Assembly (NCBI RefSeq): GCF_041438805.1
Contig: NZ_CP109190.1
Coordinates: forward strand, 7,254,001 to 7,318,000
DNA: 64,000 bases
Direction: 5' to 3'
Source: Streptomyces sp. NBC_01707
Lineage (GTDB): Bacteria > Actinomycetota > Actinomycetes > Streptomycetales > Streptomycetaceae
In this document: positions 26,143-34,483 of the stretch, piece by piece
Layout: every line of letters starts with the position of its first letter
Position numbering within the stretch: position 1 is the first letter of the stretch
Notes under the pieces: generated by a model
The model's database searches: none
Told to the model about the DNA's origin: nothing
What the model saw: the letters and a program-made list of their open reading frames with translations, nothing else
Translations under genes and position numbers: made by a program

Positions 26143-26928
26143 ATGGACCTCGGCCTCGCCGACCGCAGCATCCTCGTCACCGGCGGCAGCTCCGGCGTCG
26201 GCCTCGCCACGGTCCGCATGCTGCTCGCCGAAGGTGCCCGCGTCGCCACCTGCGGCCGCCGCGCCGACGCCCTCACCGCCGCCCTCGACGGACTCGCCGG
26301 ACCGGACAGACTCCACCACGCCCCCTGCGACGTACGCGACGAAGCGGCAGTCAAGGCGTTCACCGAAGAAGCCGCCGACCGCTTCGGCGGCCTCGACGGC
26401 CTCGTCAACAACGCCGGCGCCTCCCGGATGAAACCCTTCGCCGAGACCACCGCCGACGACTGGCGCGACGAACTCGAACTCAAATTCTTCGGCGTCCTCA
26501 ACCCCCTCCACGCCGCCCTGCCCCACCTGCGCAAGTCCGGCAACGCCTCCGTCGTCAACATCAACGCCGTACTCGCCAAACAGCCCGAGACCCGGCTCAT
26601 GACCACCAGCGCCGCCCGCGCCGGCATCCTCAACCTCTCGACCTCCCTGTCGAAGGAACTCGCCCCCGACGGCATCCGCGTCAACTCCGTCTGCCTCGGC
26701 CTCGTCGACACCGGGCAGTGGGAACGCCGCTACGCGGCATCCGGCAGCCCCCTCGACTACGCCGCCTGGCAGGCCGAACTCGCCGCCGACCGGGGCATCG
26801 CACTCGGCCGCCTCGGCAACGCCGACGAAGTCGCGTACGCCGTCACCACCCTCCTCTCACCCCGGGCGTCGTACATCACCGGCACCACCGTCGACGTCTG
26901 CGGCGGCGTCAACCGATCCGTCGCATAA
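26143..26928 (+). CDS. SDR-fold protein lacking the catalytic Ser-Tyr-Lys
   Basis: A 261-residue SDR with an intact nucleotide fold (ILVTGGSSGVGLATVRML, NNAG) and C-terminal ITGTTVDVCGG. Where the family has Ser, Tyr and Lys it has Ala142 (NINA), Thr155 and Arg159 (TTSAARAGIL). It therefore cannot use the classical SDR mechanism. It may bind NAD(P) as a partner subunit, use other residues, or catalyse a non-redox step. It begins 93 bp after the preceding SDR, with AAGGAG before the ATG. No frameshift is seen; the frame is clean and well conserved in codon use. Confidence 0.82.
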   Translation: MDLGLADRSILVTGGSSGVGLATVRMLLAEGARVATCGRRADALTAALDGLAGPDRLHHAPCDVRDEAAVKAFTEEAADRFGGLDGLVNNAGASRMKPFAETTADDWRDELELKFFGVLNPLHAALPHLRKSGNASVVNINAVLAKQPETRLMTTSAARAGILNLSTSLSKELAPDGIRVNSVCLGLVDTGQWERRYAASGSPLDYAAWQAELAADRGIALGRLGNADEVAYAVTTLLSPRASYITGTTVDVCGGVNRSVA

Positions 26929-26972
26929 CACCCACCCCCCACCCCGTTCACGTACCTCAGGAGCGCAACGAC

Positions 26973-28634
26973 ATGACCCAACCCAACGGCGGCGACCTGC
27001 TCGTCGAGACGCTGCGCGGACTCGGCGTCGACACGGTGTTCGGCATCGTCAGCGTGCACAACCTGCCGCTCGTCGAAGCCGTGGACCGCGACCTGCGCTT
27101 CGTCCCCGTGCGCCACGAAGCCGCCGCAGTCAACGCGGCCGACGGCTACGCCCGCGCCACCGGACGCCTCGGCTGCGCCCTCACCAGCACCGGCACCGGA
27201 GCGGGCAACGCGGCCGGCTCCCTCATCGAGTCCCTCAGCTCCGGCACCCCCGTCCTCCACATCACCGGCCAGATCGACAGCGAATACCTCGGCTCCGGAC
27301 GCGGCTTCATCCACGAGACCAAGGACCAGCTCGGCATGCTCCGCGCGGTCTCCACCCACGCCGTCACCGTGACCGACGCCGCCGACGCGGGCGACATCCT
27401 CCGCGACGCCGCCGCCCGCGCCCTCACCGCCCCGCACGGCCCCGTCAGCGTCGAATGGCCCATCGACCTGCAGTTCGCCCCCCAGCAGCTGACCGGCACC
27501 CCCGTACCCGTCAACTCACCCCCGGCCTTGCCCGACCCGGCACTCCTCGACGAAGCCGCGGCCCTCCTCGCCGCCGCACACCGGCCCCTCGTCTGGGCCG
27601 GCGGCGGAGCCAACAGCGCCCGCCCCGAACTCGCGGCACTCCTCGACGCGCTGAACGCCGGACTCGTCACCTCCAACTCCGGCCGCGGCTCCGTCCCCGA
27701 GTCCGACGAACGCGTCCTCGGCAACTACGCCACCGCCCCCGCCGGACGCGCCCTCCTCGCCGAAGCCGACGTGCTGCTCTCCGTCGGCACCCACTTCCGC
27801 TCCAACGAGACCGCCGACTACAGCCTCGAACTGCCTTCGGCGCACATCCAGCTGGACCTCGACCCGGCCGCCCCCGGCCGCGTCTACCCGGCCACCTGCG
27901 CCCTGCACGGCGACGCGGCCGCCGTCCTCACGGCCCTCCTGGAACGCATCAGCGGCAGCGGTACGGAGACGGACTGGCCGGCCCGCGTACGCAAGGCCCG
28001 TAACGACGCCCGCAGCGCACAACGCCACGCGATCGGCCCGCAGGCCGCAGTCAACGACGCGATCCGCGACGCCTGCCCGCCCGCATCCGTCATCGCCCGT
28101 GACGTCACCATCCCCTCCTCCACCTGGGGAAACCGGCTGCTGGAGATCACCGACCCGGCGACCAACGTCTTCCCCCGCGGCGGAGGCATCGGCCAAGGTC
28201 TCGCCATGGGCATCGGCGCCGCACTCGGCCGCCCCGACACCCCCACCGTCGTCATCGCAGGCGACGGCGGCCTCGCCGTCCACCTCGGCGAACTCCTCAC
28301 CCTCGCCCAGGAGAGGCCCCGGCTCACCCTCCTCGTCTTCAACGACGGAGGCTACGGCGTCCTGCGCAACATGCAGGACACCCACTTCCCCCGACGCTCC
28401 GGAGTCGACCTCACCACCCCCGACTTCGCCACGCTCGCCGCCGCCGTCGGACTGCCGTACGCCCGGATCGCCACCGAAGCGGACGCGGGCCCCGTCATCA
28501 AGGAAGCCACCGCCTCCGACGGTCCCACCCTCGTCGAGATCGACCTCGCCGCACTCGGCCCGATGAACACACCGTTCACCCCGCCCGTCAAGCTCCCTTC
28601 GACCGCCACCGGACAAGGAGGCGACCCGCGATGA
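26973..28634 (+). CDS. Thiamine-diphosphate enzyme (acetolactate synthase/benzoylformate decarboxylase family)
   Basis: A 553-residue TPP enzyme. Catalytic Glu49 is in VRHEAAAVNAADGYARATG, the Pyr domain is followed by a central domain, and the TPP motif runs GDGG (430-433) to Asn457 (VFNDGGYG). It is not a housekeeping acetolactate synthase, since no small subunit gene is near. In an aromatic operon with an aldehyde dehydrogenase, decarboxylation of an aryl 2-oxo acid to an aldehyde is the best guess. The ATG at 26973 follows CAGGAG; much earlier in-frame codons overlap the SDR genes and are not used. Confidence 0.87.
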   Translation: MTQPNGGDLLVETLRGLGVDTVFGIVSVHNLPLVEAVDRDLRFVPVRHEAAAVNAADGYARATGRLGCALTSTGTGAGNAAGSLIESLSSGTPVLHITGQIDSEYLGSGRGFIHETKDQLGMLRAVSTHAVTVTDAADAGDILRDAAARALTAPHGPVSVEWPIDLQFAPQQLTGTPVPVNSPPALPDPALLDEAAALLAAAHRPLVWAGGGANSARPELAALLDALNAGLVTSNSGRGSVPESDERVLGNYATAPAGRALLAEADVLLSVGTHFRSNETADYSLELPSAHIQLDLDPAAPGRVYPATCALHGDAAAVLTALLERISGSGTETDWPARVRKARNDARSAQRHAIGPQAAVNDAIRDACPPASVIARDVTIPSSTWGNRLLEITDPATNVFPRGGGIGQGLAMGIGAALGRPDTPTVVIAGDGGLAVHLGELLTLAQERPRLTLLVFNDGGYGVLRNMQDTHFPRRSGVDLTTPDFATLAAAVGLPYARIATEADAGPVIKEATASDGPTLVEIDLAALGPMNTPFTPPVKLPSTATGQGGDPR

Positions 28635-29596
28635 CCACCGACGGACAAGAACTCCAGCTCGACCTGCTCGTCCACCGCATGACCTGGGAAGCCGACGGCG
28701 TCCTCGGCATCGAACTCACCCGCCCGGACGGCACCCCCCTCCCCGCCTGGGCGCCCGGCGCACACATCGACGTACACACCGGCGGCCACATCCGCCAGTA
28801 CTCCCTGTGCTCCGACCCCGCCGACCCCACCCGCTGGCGCATCGGCATCCTCAAGGAACCCGCATCCCGCGGCGGCTCCGCCCACATCCACACCCAGCTG
28901 CGGCCCGGCCAGACCCTCCGCGTCCAAGGCCCCCGCAACCACTTCGAACTCGACGCCGAAGGCAACGCCGGCAGCTTCCTCTTCATCGCAGGCGGCATCG
29001 GCATCACCCCGATCCTCGCCATGGCCCGCGAAGCGACCCGCCGCGCCATCCCATGGCGCCTCGTCCACGGCGGCCGCACCCGCACCTCCATGGCCTTCGG
29101 AGCCGAACTCACCGCACTGGCCGAACTCCCCGGCGGATCGGTCGAGTTCGTCCCCCAGGACGAGCAGGGCCACATCGACCTCGACACCCTCCTCGGCGAC
29201 CTCCCCGCAGACACCCAGGTCTACTGCTGCGGACCGGAACCCCTCCTCGCCGCCGTCGAGGAACGCTGCCCCACCGCCCGCACGGAACGCTTCGCCGCCC
29301 CGACGGCAGCCCCCCGCGACGGAGAGGACACAGGCTTCGACGTCGTCTGCTCCCGCACCGGAACCACCGTCCAGGTCGGCCCCGACACCTCGGTCCTGGA
29401 CGCACTCGAAGGCGCAGGAATCTCCGTACCCTCCTCCTGCCGCGACGGCATCTGCGGCACCTGCGAGACCAAGGTCCTCGAAGGCACCCCCGACCACCGG
29501 GACTTCCTGCTCTCCGACACCGAGAAGGCCACCGGCGCGTCGATGATGCCCTGCGTCTCCCGCGCCTGCACCCCGCGCCTCGTCCTCGACCTCTGA
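28631..29596 (+). CDS. VanB/phthalate dioxygenase reductase-type electron donor
   Basis: A 321-residue reductase with an N-terminal FMN/flavin barrel (HIRQYSLCSDP), an NAD domain (FIAGGIGITPILAMAREA) and a C-terminal plant-type [2Fe-2S] ferredoxin domain whose ligands are Cys270, Cys275, Cys278 and Cys308. It passes electrons from NADH to the Rieske oxygenase two genes on. Its ATG overlaps the stop of the TPP gene (ATGA). Confidence 0.92.
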   Translation: MTTDGQELQLDLLVHRMTWEADGVLGIELTRPDGTPLPAWAPGAHIDVHTGGHIRQYSLCSDPADPTRWRIGILKEPASRGGSAHIHTQLRPGQTLRVQGPRNHFELDAEGNAGSFLFIAGGIGITPILAMAREATRRAIPWRLVHGGRTRTSMAFGAELTALAELPGGSVEFVPQDEQGHIDLDTLLGDLPADTQVYCCGPEPLLAAVEERCPTARTERFAAPTAAPRDGEDTGFDVVCSRTGTTVQVGPDTSVLDALEGAGISVPSSCRDGICGTCETKVLEGTPDHRDFLLSDTEKATGASMMPCVSRACTPRLVLDL

Positions 29597-29618
29597 ACCA
29601 CCCCCGAAGGGAGCCGAC

Positions 29619-29840
29619 ATGACCACCCCGCAGTACCTCAACCCCCACCAGGCACGCACCGCCGACCCCACCCCGTACGAGAAGAAACTCGCCGCGGTGA
29701 TCGAGGACGTCTTCGGCACCGGCGCCCACGACCTGCCCGGCCTCGTCGCCGGACTCAACGCCCGCGACCTGCCCGCCCCCGACGGCAACCCGTGGACCGA
29801 GGACACCTTCCGCACCGAGATGCGACGACTGGGAGCGTGA
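29619..29840 (+). CDS. Small recombinase-like helix-turn-helix protein
   Basis: A 73-residue protein, between the reductase and the Rieske oxygenase: TPYEKKLAAVIEDVFGTGAHDLPGLVAGLNARDLPAPDGNPWTEDTFRTEMRRLG. The pattern (helix, short helix, NPWTEDTFRTEM) resembles the DNA-recognition part of serine recombinases, but there is no catalytic domain. GAAGGGAG precedes the ATG and the next gene starts 7 bp on. Position suggests an accessory factor of the oxygenase rather than a DNA-binding protein; that is inference. Confidence 0.72.
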   Translation: MTTPQYLNPHQARTADPTPYEKKLAAVIEDVFGTGAHDLPGLVAGLNARDLPAPDGNPWTEDTFRTEMRRLGA

Positions 29841-29847
29841 AACGACC

Positions 29848-30921
29848 ATGACCACCGACACCGCAACACACACCGGCGAGACCACCCGGCCCTCCGAAGT
29901 CGCGCGCCCCGGCAACCGCACCGCCGACCGCCTCTTCACCACCGGCATACGCAATCAGTGGTACGCCGTCTGCCCCTCCGACTCCGTCCCCGCCGGCGGC
30001 ATGAAGCGCCTCACCCTCCTCGGCGAGGAATGGCTCCTGTTCCGCCGCGCCGACGGCACCCTCCACATGCTCGAGGACCGCTGCCCCCACCGCGGCGCCC
30101 GGCTCTCCCTCGGCAAACACCTCGGCGACCGGATCGCCTGCTGGTACCACGGCGTCCAGGTCGACGGCACCGGCACCGTCGCCGCCGTACCCGGCCTGGC
30201 CGGCTGCAACCTCGAAGGCAAACAGCTCGTCGCCGCACCCCACGTCATCGAGACCGGCGGCGCGATCCTCGCCTACTTCGGGGACGACGAACACCCCGAA
30301 CCGGCCCCTCTCGTCCTGCCGGAACAGCTCACCGACCCCGACGTCTCGGCCTTCCTCTGCTACGCGGAGTGGAACGTCAACTGGCGCTACGCCGTCGAGA
30401 ACCTCCTCGACCCCATGCACGGGTCGTTCCTGCACCGCGACTCGCACAGCATGTCCGAAGGGCAGACCACCGCCCGCTTCCGGATCCGCGAGACAGAACG
30501 CGGCTTCTTCTTCGAGAAGACCGACCAGAGCGGCGTGAACTTCGACTGGGTCGAACTCTGCCGCACCGGCGTCGACTGGGTCGACCTGACCATCCCGTAC
30601 CCGCCCACCGCCGGCCCCGGCGGCCCCTTCGGCATCGTCGGCATGGCCACCCCGATCGACGAGGACCGCTGCGCCGTCTTCTTCTGGCGCTACCGCCGCG
30701 TCACGGACTGGCAGCGCGACACCTGGCGCTTCCTGTACAGGACCGTGCTGGAGGACCGCCACTGGGACGTCCTCGAACAGGACCGGATCATGCTCGAAGA
30801 ACTCCGCAGCGACGCCGACCAGGCGGAGAACCTCTACCAGCACGACCTGGGCGTCGTCCGCGTCCGCCGCATGTACCGCACCGAAGCAGAGGCCCAGGCC
30901 AAGGCGAACACCACCGGCTGA
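29848..30921 (+). CDS. Rieske non-heme iron oxygenase, alpha subunit
   Basis: A 357-residue oxygenase. The Rieske [2Fe-2S] ligands are Cys79, His81, Cys98 and His101 (CPH..CWYH). The mononuclear iron site follows as Asp188 (bridging), His191 and His196 (DPMHGSFLH). Size and single-subunit layout fit the VanA/dicamba-demethylase group, which hydroxylate rings or remove methyl groups, rather than the large ring dioxygenases with a beta subunit; no beta subunit gene is present. It is the last gene of the operon, followed by a strong hairpin. Confidence 0.9.
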   Translation: MTTDTATHTGETTRPSEVARPGNRTADRLFTTGIRNQWYAVCPSDSVPAGGMKRLTLLGEEWLLFRRADGTLHMLEDRCPHRGARLSLGKHLGDRIACWYHGVQVDGTGTVAAVPGLAGCNLEGKQLVAAPHVIETGGAILAYFGDDEHPEPAPLVLPEQLTDPDVSAFLCYAEWNVNWRYAVENLLDPMHGSFLHRDSHSMSEGQTTARFRIRETERGFFFEKTDQSGVNFDWVELCRTGVDWVDLTIPYPPTAGPGGPFGIVGMATPIDEDRCAVFFWRYRRVTDWQRDTWRFLYRTVLEDRHWDVLEQDRIMLEELRSDADQAENLYQHDLGVVRVRRMYRTEAEAQAKANTTG

Positions 30922-30946
30922 GCCGCCCCGGACACCAAGATGTCCC

Positions 30947-30987
30947 GATCGCCGGACCGGCTCGATCACCGAGCCCGTCCGGCGATC
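30947..30987. terminator. Long hairpin ending the aromatic operon
   Basis: GATCGCCGGAC (30947-30957) pairs with GTCCGGCGATC (30977-30987); inside, GGCTCG pairs with CGAGCC around ATCAC. It lies between the convergent oxygenase and marR genes. Confidence 0.85.
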
Positions 30988-31087
30988 CAGGTTCACGCAC
31001 CGGCCGGGCGGAGCGACTCCGAGCGCGTGCGGCAGATCGAGCGCGTCCGGCGACCGAGGACAGAGCTGCCACCGGGCGACCCCGGCC

Positions 31088-31630
31088 CTACGCCTCCTCG
31101 GCCGCCCCGTCCTCCGCCGCGAGCACGGACCGCTCCAGCTTCTCCAACAACCGCGCCAACTGCCGGCACTCCGCAGGAGTGAGCCCCGCCAGCATCCGCC
31201 GCTCGTTCTCCAGATGCTCAGAGAACAACTCGTCGATCGTCGACAGACCCTCGTCCGTCAGCCGCGAATGCACCACCCGACGGTCCTGCGGATCCCGCTC
31301 CCGCAGAATCAGCCCGTCCTTCTCCAGCCTGTCGATCCGCAACGTCACACCGGCCGAACTGATCAGCCCGGAATCCGCCAGCTCACCCGCCGTACGACGA
31401 AACGGCGCACCCGCCCTGCGCAACGCGGTCAGCACATCGAACCCCGCCATCGACAGGCCCTTGCGCTCCACCGGCCGCGAAATCGCCGCGCTGTACCGCA
31501 AGAACGCCCGATGCAGCCGGCCGAACACCTCCAGCGGAGCCGTATCCAGATCCGGCCGCTCCCGCCGCCAGTCCTCGACGATCGACGCCACCGCATCCTG
31601 CCGCGTCGCGGAAGCCGTCCTCTTCGCCAT
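31088..31630 (-). CDS. MarR-family transcriptional regulator
   Basis: A 180-residue MarR protein with the winged helix at about residues 50-115: GLSMAGFDVLTALRRAG, ELADSGLISSAGVTLRIDRLEKDGLILRERDPQDRRVVHSRLTDEG. MarR repressors are usually released by aromatic ligands. Start is the ATG at 31630; a longer frame to 31738 would cross the palindrome at 31666-31676. It converges with the aromatic operon and shares TAAG/CTTA half-sites with that operon's promoter, so it is the likely repressor of both. Confidence 0.87.
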   Translation of the reverse strand: MAKRTASATRQDAVASIVEDWRRERPDLDTAPLEVFGRLHRAFLRYSAAISRPVERKGLSMAGFDVLTALRRAGAPFRRTAGELADSGLISSAGVTLRIDRLEKDGLILRERDPQDRRVVHSRLTDEGLSTIDELFSEHLENERRMLAGLTPAECRQLARLLEKLERSVLAAEDGAAEEA

Positions 31631-31665
31631 CCCGGGCACCCTCCGTGCAGGAACAACACAATGGG

Positions 31666-31676
31666 TAAGAATCTTA
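31666..31676. promoter_or_regulatory. Putative MarR autoregulatory operator
   Basis: TAAGAATCTTA is a perfect palindrome around a central A, 36 bp upstream of the marR start. Its TAAG/CTTA half-sites match those of TAAGCGCTTA at 20521-20530, with one base more between them. The following TTAGCCCT also recurs at 20535-20542. Confidence 0.55.
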
Positions 31677-31794
31677 GCCCTCAACGGCCACCCGCAGCCG
31701 CGCACCCACCCACGCACCGCGCCCCGCCCACCGCGCACTCAGCCCTGCGAGAACCCCACTGCGCAGCCCCCGCACCATGCGGCAGCATGGATCC

Positions 31795-34299
31795 ATGTCC
31801 GTACTGACGCGCAACGAAGCGCAGACCCGAGCCCAGCTCCTCGACGTACACCGGTACACGATCGACCTCGATCTGACCACGGGGGAGGACACCTTCGACT
31901 CCCGCACCGTCATCCAGTTCACCGCACTCGCGGCCGGAGACACCTTCGTCGAACTCAAGCCCGCCACCCTGCGCTCCATCAGCCTCGACGGACACCCCCT
32001 CGACCCCGCCGACCTCACCGAGAACCGGTACCCCCTCACCGCACTCGCCGCCGGCCCGCACGAACTGCGCATCGACGCCGCCATGCGCTACTCCCGCACC
32101 GGCGAAGGCATGCACCGCTTCACCGACCCCACCGACGGCGAAACGTACCTCTACACCCAGCTCTTCATGGAAGACGTGCAACGCGTCTTCGCCGCATTCG
32201 ACCAGCCCGACCTCAAATCCGTCTTCGCCCTCACCGTCACCGCCCCCGAGGGCTGGACCGTCCTCGGCAACGGCATCGCCGACCACACCGGCAACGGCCG
32301 CTGGACCATCGCCCCCACACCACTGATCTCCACCTACCTCGTCGCCGTCGCCGCAGGCCCCTGGCACTCCGTCACCACCCAGCACGCCGGACTGCCCTTC
32401 GGCATCCACTGCCGCCGTTCCCTCGCCCCCCACCTCGACGCCGACGCCGACGAAATCCTCGACATCACCCGCGCCTGCTTCGACCGCTACCACGAGAAAT
32501 TCGACGAGCCCTACCCCTTCGACTCCTACGACCAGGCCTTCGTCCCCGAATTCAACGCCGGCGCCATGGAGAACCCCGGGCTCGTCACCTTCCGCGACGA
32601 ATTCATCTACCGCTCAGCCGTCACCGACACCGAACGCCAGACCCGTGCCATGGTCATCTCCCACGAAATGGCCCACATGTGGTTCGGCGACCTCGTCACC
32701 CTCGCCTGGTGGGACGACATCTGGCTCAACGAGTCCTTCGCCGAATACATGGGCTACCAGACCCTCACCGAAGCCACCCGCTTCACCGACACCTGGGTCG
32801 ACTTCGGTGTAGCCCGCAAGGGCTGGGGATACGACGCAGACCAACGCCCCTCCACCCACCCCGTCGCCCCCGACCCCGCCGCCGTCCCCGACACCGCGTC
32901 CGCCATGCTCAACTTCGACGGCATCTCCTACGCCAAGGGCGCATCCGCCCTGCGCCAACTCGTCACCTGGCTCGGCGAAAAAGACTTCCTCACCGGCATC
33001 AACACCCACTTCGCCCGACACAAATTCGCCAACGCCACCCTCGCCGACTTCATCGACAACCTCGCCTCGGCCACCGACCGCAACGTCCATGCCTGGGCCG
33101 ATCAATGGCTCCGCACCACCGGTGTCGACACGCTCACCCCCCACATCGACGAATCGGACGGCGCCTGGTCCATCACCGTCGACCAGCACGGCCACCGCCC
33201 CCACCGCATCGCCGTCGGCGCCTACGACCACGCCATCGACACCCAGCCAGGACCCGACCGCCTCATCCTGCGCGACCGCTTCGAGCTGGACGTCCCCCAC
33301 AACAACACCGCCAAGCACCACACCGGGCGCCGCCCCGCCCTCGTCGTCCCCAACGACAACGACCTCACCTACGCCAAGGTCCGCCTCGACCCCGAATCGT
33401 GGAACACCGCACTCCACACCCTCTCCGGCATCCCCGACGCCCTCACCCGAGCCGTCATCTGGAACACCGCCCGCGACATGGTCCGTGACGGCGAACTCCA
33501 CCCCACCACCTACCTCCGCACCGCCCGCACCCACCTCCCGCACGAAACCGACCTCGCCCTCGTCCAAGGCGTCCTCACCTTCGCCGACACCCAGATCACC
33601 CGCCGCTACACCACCCCCGACAACCGCCCCGCCGCCCACGCCACCCTCACCGACCTCTGCCGCGACCTCATCCGCCGCACCGAGGACGGCACCAACCCCG
33701 GCCTCCGCCTCACCGCCGTACGCCACCTCATCGACGCCGCCACCCAACCCGACACCATCCAGGACTGGCTCACCAACGGCAGCGTCCCCGGCGGCCCCGA
33801 ACTCGACCCCGAACTCCGCTGGCGCATCCTCACCCGGCTCGCCGTCCTCGGCGCCACCGACGAAACCGCCATCGCCACCGAACTCGAACACGACCCCAGC
33901 GCCACCGGCCAGGAAGGCGCCGCCCGCTGCCGCGCCGCCCTCCCCACCCCCGAAGCCAAAGCCGCCGCCTGGCACAGCCTGTTCGACGACGACACCCTCT
34001 CCAACTACCTCTTCAGCGCCACCGCCCAAGGCTTCTGGCAACCCGAACAGGCCGACCTCGTCCACACCTACGTCCCCCGCTACTACCCCGAAGCCACCGC
34101 ACTCGCCGCCCGCCGTGGCCCCGCCATCGCCGAAGCCGCAGGCCGCTACGCCTTCCCGCACTACGCCATCGACACCGACAACCTCCACCACGGCGAGCAA
34201 GCCCTGAACGACCCCACCCTCATCCCCGCCCTCCACCGCAAACTCACCGACCAGATCGACGACCTGCGCCGAGCCCTCGCCGTACGCAACGCCCACTGA
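31795..34299 (+). CDS. pepN: Aminopeptidase N (M1 family)
   Basis: An 834-residue M1 zinc aminopeptidase. The exopeptidase motif GAMEN is at 256-260; HEMAH at 290-294 with Glu313 (NESFAEYMG) binds zinc; the C-terminal half is the ERAP1-like helical domain. It removes N-terminal residues from peptides in the cytoplasm. The ATG at 31795 is taken, since MSVLTRNEA is the usual start of Streptomyces PepN. From about 32 kb on the codons end almost only in C or A (GAA, AAA and CAA rather than GAG, AAG, CAG), unlike genes at the window's right end. Confidence 0.95.
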   Translation: MSVLTRNEAQTRAQLLDVHRYTIDLDLTTGEDTFDSRTVIQFTALAAGDTFVELKPATLRSISLDGHPLDPADLTENRYPLTALAAGPHELRIDAAMRYSRTGEGMHRFTDPTDGETYLYTQLFMEDVQRVFAAFDQPDLKSVFALTVTAPEGWTVLGNGIADHTGNGRWTIAPTPLISTYLVAVAAGPWHSVTTQHAGLPFGIHCRRSLAPHLDADADEILDITRACFDRYHEKFDEPYPFDSYDQAFVPEFNAGAMENPGLVTFRDEFIYRSAVTDTERQTRAMVISHEMAHMWFGDLVTLAWWDDIWLNESFAEYMGYQTLTEATRFTDTWVDFGVARKGWGYDADQRPSTHPVAPDPAAVPDTASAMLNFDGISYAKGASALRQLVTWLGEKDFLTGINTHFARHKFANATLADFIDNLASATDRNVHAWADQWLRTTGVDTLTPHIDESDGAWSITVDQHGHRPHRIAVGAYDHAIDTQPGPDRLILRDRFELDVPHNNTAKHHTGRRPALVVPNDNDLTYAKVRLDPESWNTALHTLSGIPDALTRAVIWNTARDMVRDGELHPTTYLRTARTHLPHETDLALVQGVLTFADTQITRRYTTPDNRPAAHATLTDLCRDLIRRTEDGTNPGLRLTAVRHLIDAATQPDTIQDWLTNGSVPGGPELDPELRWRILTRLAVLGATDETAIATELEHDPSATGQEGAARCRAALPTPEAKAAAWHSLFDDDTLSNYLFSATAQGFWQPEQADLVHTYVPRYYPEATALAARRGPAIAEAAGRYAFPHYAIDTDNLHHGEQALNDPTLIPALHRKLTDQIDDLRRALAVRNAH

Positions 34300-34336
34300 T
34301 CCACCACACCGACACCCCACACACACCGCAACACCC

Positions 34337-34372
34337 GTGCCCGGCGCCACCCCAAGGGGAGACGCCGGGCAC
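34337..34372. terminator. Hairpin after pepN
   Basis: GTGCCCGGCG (34337-34346) pairs with CGCCGGGCAC (34363-34372), with an inner CCCC/GGGG stem around AA. It separates pepN from the decarboxylase gene. Confidence 0.8.
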
Positions 34373-34483
34373 ACCCATACCACCAGCAACTCCGACAAGC
34401 CCCCGCCCCCACCCCCCATCCCCCTTTCGAGTTCAGATCACCACGCTCACCGGCCGCGCCACCAGAAACCCGGACAAGCTGGC

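Noticed and set aside
29958..33488. Very long plus-strand open frame (over 1100 codons) across the Rieske, marR and pepN genes
   Set aside because: It is out of frame with well-supported genes, consists mainly of Arg, Pro and His, and has no family motif; it is an effect of high GC content.
34300..34483. DmdR1 iron box before the DesA-like gene
   Set aside because: No TTAGGTTAGGCTAACCTAA-like sequence could be found by eye.
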